From Closterium sp. Naga37s-1 (Eukaryota; Streptophyta; Zygnematophyceae; Desmidiales; Closteriaceae): a stretch of 64,000 bases of DNA. The stretch is taken from positions 737,001 to 801,000 of the forward strand of contig CANJKZ010001036.1 of the NCBI GenBank assembly GCA_947471745.1, read 5' to 3'. Below are positions 31,893 to 41,565 of the stretch, piece after piece. Numbering within the stretch: the first letter of the stretch is position 1; the number at the start of each line of letters is the position of its first letter. The position numbers and the translations under genes are program-made. Under the pieces are notes generated by a model. That model searched no databases and was not told where the DNA came from. It worked only from the letters and a program-made list of their open reading frames with translations.

Positions 31893-34800
31893 ATGGCTAC
31901 CCCTAGCGTCCTCGCTTTTGACGCTGAGGGTCGAGCCATTGACTTTGAGGTCTGGGTCGACGACCTGCAGCTGTTCTTACAGTGCGATAGGGCGGACGGT
32001 CTTTCCCTCTTTGACCTCACCTCTGGCGCCTCTCCTGCCCCTGCTACTGATGCTGACCCCACTGTTCGCTCTCAGTGGGCCACCCGCGATGCTGCTGCAC
32101 GTCTTGCTGTGCGTCGCCACCTGCCTACCACTGAGCGCGCGCACTTTAGTCAGTACAAGAGTGCTCAGACCTTGTACGACGCTGTAGTTGCGCGCTACTC
32201 TTCCCCTGCCACTGCTGCCCTGAGCCGCCTCATGCTACCGTACCTCTTTCCTGACCTTGCTGCCTTTCCCACTGTCGCTGACCTCATTACGCACCTCCGC
32301 ACTAGTGACACTCGCTACCGCGCCGCCCTTCCTGCTGAGTTCTGCGCCAAGAACCCCCCCCCCATGTACATCACTCTCTATTACATCGTCACACGCCTCC
32401 CTGACTCCCTTCGCGTAGTCAGGGACCACTACCTCTCGGTCTGTCCCACCACTCTCACTGTCGACCTCCTCGAGAAGTCCCTCCTGGCGGCGGAGAAGAG
32501 CATCGTCGCTGTAGGAGCCTCTCGTGGTGACCCTCGCACCCCCATCTTTGAGGGGTGTTCTCCTTCCCCCCTGCTGCCCTCTGTTGCCTCTGCTGCTGCT
32601 GCCGACCTGCTTGGTCTTGAGTCGGTCTGCGCGGCGTCTGCCCCTAGCGGGAGACGCCGCCCTAGCAGGGGCAAGGGGGGCAAGGGCGCGGGTGGAGCTG
32701 GCGGGGGCGGTGGAGGAGGCGGTGGAGGCGGAGGAGGGAGTGGGGGTGGCGGTGGGAGTGGTGGCGGGGGCGGTGGTGGAGGTGGCAGCAGCGGAGGAGG
32801 AGGCGTCGGTGGCGGCAGCGGTGGGAGCGGAGGCAGCGGTGGTGGTGGAGGTGGAGGCAGCGGTGGCGGAGGGGGTGGAGCTGGTCGGGGTGGTGCCCCG
32901 CAGCGTAGCGGCCCTGGTGGTGGCCAGCGTCAGCAGCAGCAGCAGCAGCAGCAGCGTTCGCGGGACATCCCCCCGCCCCAGCAGCTCCGTGAGTGGTACA
33001 CGCAGCGTCAGCGGGGTGGGGGTTTTGGTCCATGCACCTACGTCCTTCGTTCCGGTGACCGAGCGGGTGAGCAGTGTGGGGGTGCGCACCCCACTCAGCG
33101 CTGCTTTGCCCGCCTGACGGACGCTTGGCGTCAGCAGTTCCCCGAGGCCAGTGAGATTCCCCGTTGGGGAGAGCTGTCTAGGGCTGGCGTAGCTGTCTTT
33201 GATCTTGACTTTGATGCTATCCTTGCTGCCATGTATGCTGTGACTATTAGTGAGGAGGGTGACTGTTACCAGTGTTTCCCGCCCGACCCGGGCATTGGTA
33301 CTGCTGCGCCAGGTACTTCTGCGGCTGCTGCTCTAGGTGCCAGTGCGTCTGCACTCTCAGGTACTGGTGAGGCTGCGCTCTCAGGTACTGCGTCGGCTTC
33401 GGCCTCCCTCACCTTCACACTTGACTCAGGGGCTTCTCGCTCCTTCTTTCGAGACCGCACCACACTCACGCCGCTTGGCCGGCCGGTTGCAGTCTCCCTG
33501 GCTGACCCCTCTGGGGGTCCTGTCCTCTCTCACTTCTCCACTGTCCTCCCGTGTCCGGCTGCCCCCTCGGGCACCTTGTCTGGTCTGTACCTCCCCTCGT
33601 TCTCGACGAACTTGGTGAGTGGTGCTGACTTGCAGGATGCGGGGGTTCACCAGTTTACTCCTGCGAGTCAGCGGGTGACCCACTGCTCGGATGCCCGCAC
33701 AGGCCGACACCTGGCCACGTTCTCGCGTCGGCCAGGGTCGAGTCTCTACACACTGACCACTGCGTCTCCTCCTGTCCCTGCGTCTGGCCAGGTAGCTGCG
33801 TCGGGTCAGGTGTTTGCTGCTGCGTCCAGGTCTGGTCCTGAGTCTGCCCCCTGCTCGTGTCGCCGCCTGTCTCACGAGACTCTCCTGTGGCACCACCGCC
33901 TTGGCCACCCCTCCTTGCTTCGTCTTCGGGGCATGGCTTCCCGTGTCCTTGTCTCTGGTCTTCCCCGGTCTCTCCCTCCCCTCCCTTCGGGACCCGGACC
34001 TTCTTGTGTCCCCTGTGTCGAGGGGCGGCTCCGGGCTGCCCCTCACTCCTCTCAGTTTCCCCCGACAGAGGCTCCTCTGCAGACGCTTCACATGGACGTG
34101 TGGGGCCCCGCCCGCGTCCGTGGGCAGGGTCACGAGCGCTACTTCCTGCTGGTGGTTGACGATTACTCGCGTTACACCACAGTCTTCCCCTTGCGCAGCA
34201 AGGGTGATGTCACTGCGGTGTTGATCGACTGGATCCGCGCAGCTCGTCTCCAGCTCAGGGGGAGCTTCGGCTCGGACTTTCCTGTTCTGCGTCTGCACTC
34301 TGACCGAGGTGGAGAGTTCTCCTCTGGCCTTCTGCGAGCCTACTGTCGTGCACGAGGCATCCGCCAGACCTTTACGCTTCCGGACTCTCCACAGCAAAAT
34401 GGGATTGCTGAGCGCCGCATTGGCATGGTCATGGACGTCGCTCGTACGTCCATGATGCATGCGGCTGCCCCCCATTTTCTGTGGCCGTTTGCGGTTCGGT
34501 ACGCGGCGCATCAGATCAACCTTCACCCCAGGGTCTCCCGGCCGGAGACCTCCCCAGCTCTGCTGTGGACGGGGAAGGTCGGCGATGCGTCTGCGTTCCG
34601 TGTCTGGGGATCTCGGGCGTTTGTCCGCGACTTGTCTGCGGACAAGCTGTCCCCTCGTGCTGCTCCCTGTGTCTTCCTCGGCTTCCCCCCTGACGCTCCA
34701 GGGTGGCAGTTCTACCACCCCTCCTCTCGTCGTGTTCTGTCCTCCCAGGACGTCACGTTCGACGAGTCAGTCCCCTTCTACCGCCTCTTCCCCTACCGCA

Positions 34801-37800
34801 CTCCTTCCCTCCCCCCGCCACCGCACTTCCTTGTGCCAGGTCCCCCCCTGGTAGACCCCCTTCCCCCTCAGGGTCCTGCCCCTTCAGGTGTGTCCCAGGT
34901 AGACGCAGTCGAGCCGGTCGAGGTTGCTGGTGACTCTGGTCCTGCTGCGGGTGCTGAGACTGGGGGTGCTGAGTCTGGGGGTGCTGAGCCTGGGGGTACT
35001 GCGACTGGGGGTGCTGAGCCTGGGGGTGCGGAGTCTGGGAGTGCTGAGCCTGGGGGTGCTGCGACTGGGGGTGCTGAGCCTGGGGGTGCGGAGTCTGGGG
35101 GTGCTGAGCCGTGGGGTGCTGCTACTGGGGGTGCTGAGCCAGGGGGTGCTGCGTCTGGAGGTGCTGAGCCTGGAGCTGCGGAGCCTGCTGCCACTGGACC
35201 TCCCCTTGTGGCGTCTGGCGGTGCGGGACCTGGCGGTTCTCCGGGTGCTTCGCCTCGGCGGGAGCCCCTCTCTCCACAGGAGCTGCGCGAGTGGTTTGCC
35301 CGGCGCTGGAGGCGTGCTGCTGGAGCTGGAGGTTCTTCGGCTACTGAGGGTGCTGGTGCCGCGGGTCCCGGAGGTGCTGGAGCTGGAGCTGCTGAGGGCG
35401 TTGGTGCTGAGGCTACTGCTGTCGGTCCTGGAGGCGGTCCTGCTGGGGGTGCTACTGGTGCTGCTGGAGGTCCTGGAGCTGGAGGTGCTACTGGCGCTGG
35501 TGCTGCCGCTGGGGGTACTGGTGCTGTCCCTGCTGTGTCTGGAGTCGTCGCGCGGCCTAGACCGTACTTCGTTCCGCTCCTTCAGCAGGTTCTTGGTCTC
35601 CCGCCTTCTACTGGTCCTCCTCCTCCCTTAGAGTGTCCACAGCCTGTCCTGTCACAGTTACAGTTACAGCCGGCCTCCCCACTGCCCGCTCCTTCTCCCT
35701 ACACTGGTCCTACTGGAGGTCTTGCTGAGCGTCGTGAGCCTGCGTCTCGCCCTGCGTCACCTGTCCGTGCTGCTCGCACTAGTGGTCGTGGTTCGCGTCA
35801 GCGTCCTCCTCCTGTCCCTGGCACGCACCGGATGTCTCTGCGTCCGTCCACTGCTCCTCTGCGTGCCCCTTTGCCTTCTTCTCCTGAGTCCTCTCTTCCT
35901 GCTCTTCCTGACCCGGAGTCGGACTCTCTTCGTGCTGCCAGTCCTGCTGTCACACGTCTCCTTGCTACTGTCGTCACTGACCCCTCTTTTGAGTCCACTG
36001 CTGCGTCTGCGCTTGTTGCTGAGCTCGTCGACTTTGCTGCTCGCTGTCGTCTAGACTACGCTGCCGGTCTTGTTGCTGAGTCTGCGTCTGTCTGTCCTCC
36101 GTCCGTCGGGGGTGAGTGTGCTCTTGGCACGGACGTCCTTGAGGACAGGCAGGAGGAGTTCAGGTGTCTGGCTGCTGCTTCACCTCATCTCGCGTCCGTA
36201 CTACTTGCCCCTGAGGGAGACCCGGATGCACTAGACATCCCGACTCCGCGCTCTTACGCGGAGGCCGTAGAGGGTCCCTACTCCTCTCAGTGGCAGGCAG
36301 CTATGGATGCAGAGATGGCGTCCTGGAAGTCCACAGGCACCTACGTTGACGCGGTTCCCCCTCCTGGGGCGAACATCGTCAGTGGCATGTGGATCTTCAG
36401 GGTGAAGCGGCCGCCGGGCTCTCCACCTGTCTTCAAGGCGCGGTACGTCGCTCGTGGCTTCAGTCAGCGGCAGGGAGTTGACTACTTTCAGACCTTCTCT
36501 CCCACCCCGAAGATGACCACTCTTCGGGTGCTGCTGCACATAGCCGCTCAGCGCGACTACGAGCTCCACTCTCTTGACTTCAGTACTGCTTTCTTGCAGG
36601 GTAGCCTGCACGAGGAGATCTGGCTGCGCCGTCCACCTGGCTTCACTGGGACTTTTCCTCCTGGCACCCAGTGGAGCCTCCGACGGCCAGTCTACGGTCT
36701 CCGCCAGGCACCGCGTGAGTGGCACGACACACTGAGGACTACGCTTGCGGCTCTTGGGTTTGCTCCCTCTACTGCTGACCCGTCGTTGTTTCTGCGCACC
36801 GACACTTCTTTGCCGCCGTTCTACGTCCTCGTGTACGTTGACGACTTGGTCTTTGCCACAGCTGACACTGCTGGACTAGCCTACGTGAAGTCCGAGCTGC
36901 AGAAGAGACACACGTGCACAGACCTCGGTGAACTGCGCAGCTACCTTGGCTTGCAGATCACTCGGGACAGAGCACGCCGCACCATTACCTTGACTCAGTC
37001 ACACATGGTGCAGCAGGTCCTTCAACGCTTCGGCTTCACGTACTCCTCGCCTCAGGCCACTCCTCTGTCTACTCGCCACTCGCTCTCAGCTCTGCCTTCG
37101 GATGAGTCCGTAGAGTCGAGTGGCCCGTACCCAGAGCTTGTTGGCTGCCTCATGTACCTGATGACCTGCACACGACCTGACCTTGCATACCCTCTTAGCA
37201 TTCTTTCACGCTATGTTGCTCCTGGGAGACACCGACCAGAGCACATGGCTGCAGCGAAGAGGGTGTTGCGCTACTTGTGCAGTACGTCGGGCATGGGGCT
37301 AGTGCTTGGAGGGCGGAGTCCAGTGGTCCTCACTGGGCACGCGGACGCTTCTTGGGCAGACGACCAGGCTACACAGCGGTCGTCGCAGGGTTACACCTTC
37401 AGTCTTGGTTCCGGCTCTGTCTCGTGGCGGGCTACTCGCTCGTCCTCTGTTCTCAGCTCCAGTTGTGAGGCTGAGATCTACGCCGGGGCCATGGCTGCAC
37501 AGGAGCTTCGCTGGCTCACCTACCTGCTGACTGACCTTGGAGAGCCGCCTCGTTCTCCTCCAGTGTTGTACGTAGACAACAAGGCCATGCTGGCCTTGTG
37601 TCGAGAGCAGCGCTTGGAGCACAGAACGAAGCACATTGCTCTCCGTTACTTTCTTGCTCGTGAGCTGCAGCAGCGTGGTCAGTTGCGACTTGCGTACGTG
37701 GCCTCTGAGGCCAACACTGCTGATGTGTTCACCAAGGCACTTGCGCCTTGTGACCATCAGCGCTTCTGCACCCAGCTGGGTCTTGTACCTGTCTTGCCTC

Positions 37801-37817
37801 ACTTGCTCTCTTCTTGA
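31893..37817 (+). CDS. Gag-Pol polyprotein of element D (1,974 residues, intact)
   Basis: One open frame with all copia activities. I start at MATPSVLAF because A, B, C and E begin at the same point, although an upstream in-frame ATG exists at 31851. Gag domain 31893-32650; Gly-rich linker 32690-32890; knuckle C-x13-C-x3-H-x4-C (33034-33105); protease DSGAS (33423-33437); pre-integrase H-H-C-C (from about 33884); integrase with D in HMDVWGP (about 34090), D in HSDRGGEF (about 34297) and E in NGIAERRI (about 34398); (GGAEP)-type and Ala/Gly-rich linker (34920-35560); RT with YVDD (36834-36845); RNase H with GHADASWADD, SCEAEIYAG and YVDNKAM (37330-37590), ending in TADVFTKAL. The polyprotein would form particles, copy element RNA and integrate the cDNA. 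It is the only undamaged polyprotein in the window. Confidence 0.95.
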   Translation: MATPSVLAFDAEGRAIDFEVWVDDLQLFLQCDRADGLSLFDLTSGASPAPATDADPTVRSQWATRDAAARLAVRRHLPTTERAHFSQYKSAQTLYDAVVARYSSPATAALSRLMLPYLFPDLAAFPTVADLITHLRTSDTRYRAALPAEFCAKNPPPMYITLYYIVTRLPDSLRVVRDHYLSVCPTTLTVDLLEKSLLAAEKSIVAVGASRGDPRTPIFEGCSPSPLLPSVASAAAADLLGLESVCAASAPSGRRRPSRGKGGKGAGGAGGGGGGGGGGGGGSGGGGGSGGGGGGGGGSSGGGGVGGGSGGSGGSGGGGGGGSGGGGGGAGRGGAPQRSGPGGGQRQQQQQQQQRSRDIPPPQQLREWYTQRQRGGGFGPCTYVLRSGDRAGEQCGGAHPTQRCFARLTDAWRQQFPEASEIPRWGELSRAGVAVFDLDFDAILAAMYAVTISEEGDCYQCFPPDPGIGTAAPGTSAAAALGASASALSGTGEAALSGTASASASLTFTLDSGASRSFFRDRTTLTPLGRPVAVSLADPSGGPVLSHFSTVLPCPAAPSGTLSGLYLPSFSTNLVSGADLQDAGVHQFTPASQRVTHCSDARTGRHLATFSRRPGSSLYTLTTASPPVPASGQVAASGQVFAAASRSGPESAPCSCRRLSHETLLWHHRLGHPSLLRLRGMASRVLVSGLPRSLPPLPSGPGPSCVPCVEGRLRAAPHSSQFPPTEAPLQTLHMDVWGPARVRGQGHERYFLLVVDDYSRYTTVFPLRSKGDVTAVLIDWIRAARLQLRGSFGSDFPVLRLHSDRGGEFSSGLLRAYCRARGIRQTFTLPDSPQQNGIAERRIGMVMDVARTSMMHAAAPHFLWPFAVRYAAHQINLHPRVSRPETSPALLWTGKVGDASAFRVWGSRAFVRDLSADKLSPRAAPCVFLGFPPDAPGWQFYHPSSRRVLSSQDVTFDESVPFYRLFPYRTPSLPPPPHFLVPGPPLVDPLPPQGPAPSGVSQVDAVEPVEVAGDSGPAAGAETGGAESGGAEPGGTATGGAEPGGAESGSAEPGGAATGGAEPGGAESGGAEPWGAATGGAEPGGAASGGAEPGAAEPAATGPPLVASGGAGPGGSPGASPRREPLSPQELREWFARRWRRAAGAGGSSATEGAGAAGPGGAGAGAAEGVGAEATAVGPGGGPAGGATGAAGGPGAGGATGAGAAAGGTGAVPAVSGVVARPRPYFVPLLQQVLGLPPSTGPPPPLECPQPVLSQLQLQPASPLPAPSPYTGPTGGLAERREPASRPASPVRAARTSGRGSRQRPPPVPGTHRMSLRPSTAPLRAPLPSSPESSLPALPDPESDSLRAASPAVTRLLATVVTDPSFESTAASALVAELVDFAARCRLDYAAGLVAESASVCPPSVGGECALGTDVLEDRQEEFRCLAAASPHLASVLLAPEGDPDALDIPTPRSYAEAVEGPYSSQWQAAMDAEMASWKSTGTYVDAVPPPGANIVSGMWIFRVKRPPGSPPVFKARYVARGFSQRQGVDYFQTFSPTPKMTTLRVLLHIAAQRDYELHSLDFSTAFLQGSLHEEIWLRRPPGFTGTFPPGTQWSLRRPVYGLRQAPREWHDTLRTTLAALGFAPSTADPSLFLRTDTSLPPFYVLVYVDDLVFATADTAGLAYVKSELQKRHTCTDLGELRSYLGLQITRDRARRTITLTQSHMVQQVLQRFGFTYSSPQATPLSTRHSLSALPSDESVESSGPYPELVGCLMYLMTCTRPDLAYPLSILSRYVAPGRHRPEHMAAAKRVLRYLCSTSGMGLVLGGRSPVVLTGHADASWADDQATQRSSQGYTFSLGSGSVSWRATRSSSVLSSSCEAEIYAGAMAAQELRWLTYLLTDLGEPPRSPPVLYVDNKAMLALCREQRLEHRTKHIALRYFLARELQQRGQLRLAYVASEANTADVFTKALAPCDHQRFCTQLGLVPVLPHLLSS

Positions 37818-38022
37818 CCTTGCTTGTACTGTCACATATATATTCCTGCTCTTGCTTGTCTAGCTCTATATATATATGTGTACTCCTGCATGTGAACTGG
37901 CCCTGTTGCCCTGTCGTTGTGCTCGGACTGTGTGGTGACTTTGTGATCCACCCTGAGCTTGCTCTGCTTTGCTTGACTGGTCTTGTGACCCCTTGTTCTC
38001 CCCCACTTTGCCTATGGGGGTG

Positions 38023-38158
38023 TGTCAGAACATATATATAGCTTATGCTGTTGTGTAGGCTATAGTGGGGTATCCCATAGGGGGTACAACCCAATTAGGG
38101 TTTCCCATATGTACTCACTTCATTCATAGTTCATCCATTTCTCGTTCTACTCTTCTCA
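38023..38158 (+). repeat. 3' LTR of element D (136 bp)
   Basis: It matches the 5' LTR except for one base. It is preceded by the polypurine tract at about 38011-38022 and a 200-bp 3' untranslated part with GTGAACTGGCC..CTTGTTCTCCCCCACTTTGCC, a segment also found before the 3' LTRs of A, B, C and E. Confidence 0.95.
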
Positions 38159-38163
38159 ACCCC

Positions 38164-38206
38164 ACTATAGCCTACACAACAGCATAAGCTATATAATGTT
38201 CTGACA
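38164..38206 (-). repeat. Second part of the 5' LTR of C copy 1
   Basis: ACTATAGCCTACACAACAGC and the following bases up to TTCTGACA complete the LTR broken at 30719 by D. Coding sequence of F begins directly afterwards, without a copy of the left flank of C. Confidence 0.88.
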
Positions 38207-41206
38207 TCATCTGCACAGCTCATGAGGAATGGCATTACTCTTCTTGGTGAACCGGGCAAGTTTACTTTAAAGTACGGAGACAAGAAACTCGGCACGGCAA
38301 TTGAACAGAACGGTGTATTCGTTCTCAACTTCGTACCTGAACGCACCACTGCTGAATCCGAGAATATTCTCTCTCTTGGCCCATGGGAACATCGTGATGA
38401 CATCGATTACACTGATGATACCGTTCCTCGTGAAGGAGTTGCACCCATGTCTTCAACCACGGCTGCCGCTGTCATGCTGACCTTCGACAATCAAGGCTTG
38501 AACGACGTCCAGTACTCCCGAGATTATCTTGCTCATGTTGGCGGTTGGGGAGATACGACGAATATGCCCACGGTTGAAGGCACTTGGGGGGCACAGGAAC
38601 CTGACGAGATCACTTGGGGAGAAACACCTGCTGATCGTGACCGACGTCTTCTCACAGAAGCAGAGCATCGTATCGCTGACATGGAAGTTCTAGACTCCGG
38701 ACGACTTGTCGGTGTTGAGCCTAAACCTGCAGCATCAGATCAAGAGAGCGGGGAGTTAGTTCTTTCACCTGGCAAATACATCGACGTTGAAATCAAAATT
38801 CCACCACCTAACCTTACCAGGTTCATCCCGCCTGTCACAGATCATGTTCACGCTGACAGTCATCGGCTGTTGTTATCTTTCTTCGCTAACGCCGATTATT
38901 ATCTGCGCGCACAGGGACACAAAGAAACTGCAGACACCTGGCATAAGCGTCTTGGTCATCCGTCGCAGTCTACGCTCAACAACACAATCAAAGCAGCTGT
39001 TCTCGACAAGAATTCTCTTCTCTTACCCGGCGGCCTCGAAATGAAACCGGTTAATCGTCCATCACCCTGCTTGATCTGCCCAGCAGCAAATCTACCGCAC
39101 GAACCGTACCCGAATCATTTTCCTGGCGCTGAGGATTATCGAGTGATATTCTAAACTTACCTGCGGAGGGTTTCAACGGCGAGAAATACGTTATCACGTT
39201 CACTGAAGCTTCTACTCGATACGTCTGGACTGGTAACATGACTAACCGTTTTCTTGCCTTCACAGCGTTTCAGACATGGCTGCCTCTCGTCGAACGCGAG
39301 TCCGACACAAAACTCATAACCTTCCAGTGTGACGGAGCTGGGGAATATCGCAGTCTCGAGTTTACTGCATACCTGCAAGAAAGAGGCATACGACGCCTGA
39401 TCTCACTTCCTCACGCTCACCAGCAGAGCGGTGTAGCTGAACGCCTCAATCGTACTTTGCAAGAAAAGATGCGAGCACTACTCGCACAGTCCCAACTCGG
39501 CCCACTCTACTGGCCCTTCGCAATGGACCACGCAACACTGTTGCATAACCTCCTATCTTCATCGGCTTTACCCAACAACGCATCACCTCACTTGTTGTGG
39601 ACAGGAAAATTGGGCACTACGAAACTTCTTCGAGTTTTTGGGTGTGTCGTGCAATATCGTCCTCCTACCGCTCCGCTTGGAAAGTTCGATCAACGCGCTA
39701 AGTGGGGTCTTCATCTCGGCCTTGAGAAGCAGTTTTCTGCCTGGCGAATCATGGATTATCGCAGTCGACTTTTAATTCCTGCCCGCGACTGTATTTTCTA
39801 CGAAAATCTGACCCTTCCTGTCTTCGAACAGTATCTCGCCACGCAGCATGACCCTGCTACACTTTTCCACGGTGTTCGTTCATTCGCCAGCACTGATGCC
39901 GAACTTGCTGCCAGCGAAGAACCTGACATTCACGGTGCACGTGACGCTGCTCCAGATCCACCCATTCCAACCACTTCTTCCGGATTTCCGGAATTTATTC
40001 CTCTTGTCGACGCTCATCCGGACGATGTTCGTGAAGTTCATCATACTTACCTAGTGGACGATCAACGACGTCCCATGCCAGCTGTAACTGACAGCAGCAT
40101 CCGCGTCGATCCTGACGAAATTGGGGGGGCAAGTGGTGAACCGAGTGAACCTGTCAATTTCGCAGGACGGACCGACGACAGTCCTAATTATCAAACCGAG
40201 CTTCAGATACTGGGACTCGCAGCAACAGTACAGCATAATTCTTCAGAAGTCGCAGAACCGAAAACTGCCCGACAGGCCCTTTGAGGACCACATCGCGAAA
40301 AATGGCGTGAAGCCATGGATCGTGAACTGGCTGCCCTGGAAAAACGGGAGACTTGGGGTATCATACCCATCAAAAAAGCTACAAATAAAAATATTCTTAC
40401 CGGAAAATGGGTCTTCAGGGTGAAGACGAAAGCTGACGGCTCTTATGAAAAACATAAGGCAAGGTGGGTTGTTCGTGGTTTTGACCAAACTCATGGGGTA
40501 GACTACACGCTAACCTTCGCCCCGGTCAGCCGACACACAAGTGTTCGTCTCGTCATCTGCGAAGCAGCTGCGAAGAATTTTCCGCTTCGACAAATTGACG
40601 TCTCCAACGCATTTCTATACGCTGACGTCGATGCTGAAATCTACGTCGAATATCCGCATACCTATCCGAAAAATCCGCCAAGTGTCTGCAAGCTCAAGAA
40701 GTCACTGTACGGCATCAAACAAGCACCGCGACTATGGCAGCAGCATTTGAACAGGAAACTTACAGAGGTTGGATTCCGACAACTGCCACATGACCCCGGA
40801 ATGTATCGACTAGACGACAAGGGGAGCTACGCGCTACTCGTAGCTTACGTGGATGATATTCTCTACGTAAGTTCTTCGGCTTCCTTGGGTGATCGCATCG
40901 AAGCAGATCTGAAGAAATCCCTCGACTTAACCGTCTCCACCGAAGTCATCCAATTTCTTGGGTTAAACATTTCGCGAACCTCCTCCGCCATCCACCTCAC
41001 AGCATCGAAGTATGCTGAGTCACTCGCTAAGCGTTTCAAGATTTCTACAAGTTACGTCGCTACACCGTTTCGGTCTACACCCACTGGGCACATTCTAAAC
41101 AACACCAAACTTTCGGCAGCTGGTCTACAATTGTACCAGCAGCAACTTGGGTGCCTTCTCTTCGCAGCAGTCACATGTCGTCCCGACCTTGCGTACGTCG
41201 CAAGCT
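38207..41206 (+). pseudogene. Pol of element F, part 1: post-protease, integrase and most of RT
   Basis: It opens in the segment behind a copia protease (LMRNGITLLGEPGKFTL). The pre-integrase domain has WHKRLGHPS and CLIC (about 38938-39085). A frame change near 39150 separates it from the integrase core, which has FQCDGAGEY and GVAERLNRT (about 39325-39450). An in-frame TGA at 40282 stands where an Arg codon is expected, just before the RT. The RT follows (WVFRVKTKADGS, RQIDVSNAFLYADV, LYGIKQAPR, AYVDDILYVS near 40850, CRPDLAYVAS). At 41206 element E interrupts it; joining across E and one AAGCT restores the frame. F lacks protease and has two lesions, so it is dead. Confidence 0.9.
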
Positions 41207-41337
41207 TATGGGAATAATGAGAGGAATGAAATGAACTAGGCAGCAGGTGGGTACAAATATGAAAACCTAAAAAGTGTTGTACCCTGTATTGACTACCCCA
41301 CTACAGCCTAGATAGACTATAGCAGATATGTTTGACA
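41207..41337 (-). repeat. 3' LTR of element E (131 bp)
   Basis: On the minus strand it begins TGTCAAACATATCTGC after the purine tract CTATGGGGGTG. The other end reads TATGGG instead of the expected TGTGAG, so the terminal dinucleotide has mutated. Confidence 0.9.
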
Positions 41338-41565
41338 CACCCCCATAGGCAAAGCGGGGGAGAACAAGAGGTCACAGGACCAGTCAAGAAAGGTAAAGCA
41401 AGCTCACGGTGGATCACAAAGTCACCACGCAGTCTGAGCACAAGAAAATGGCCACAAGGCCAGTTCACATACAGAGTTATATAAGGAGAACAAACAATAC
41501 AGTGAACACAACCTAGCAAGTGTAAGCATGCAGGTATATGTATAAAGAGTACAGTACAGACAGAG

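Larger units (their letters stand above)
30720..38158 (+). mobile_element. Complete copia retrotransposon D, apparently intact and young
   Basis: 7,439 bp, with 136-bp LTRs (30720-30855 and 38023-38158) that I find to differ at a single base (T/G near 30763/38066). The target duplication ACCCC lies at 30715-30719 and 38159-38163. The PBS directly follows the LTR, one uninterrupted gag-pol frame follows the leader, and a purine tract (CTATGGGGGTG) precedes the 3' LTR. Every part expected for an autonomous copia element is present. It sits in the 5' LTR of a close relative (C copy 1), in opposite orientation. Confidence 0.95.
18667..38206 (-). mobile_element. Composite copia element C: two fused siblings, with D inserted in its 5' LTR
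   Basis: On the minus strand it reads 5' LTR (38206-38164, then 30719-30629), leader, copy 1 gag to RT (29959-24623), a junction, copy 2 gag (internal) to RNase H (24622-19012), and 3' LTR (18800-18667). The outer flanks are ATGTT on the left and TCATC on the right, so no target duplication is visible. The two LTRs differ at about ten percent of positions by eye, unlike D (1 in 136). Both facts suggest the two ends belong to different insertions joined by a deletion. Confidence 0.88.

Noticed and set aside
41340..41565. A promoter or gene in the 200 bp between the RNase H stop and the 3' LTR in A-E
   Set aside because: The segment is conserved among the copies but has no shared open frame. 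It is the ordinary 3' untranslated part with the polypurine tract.
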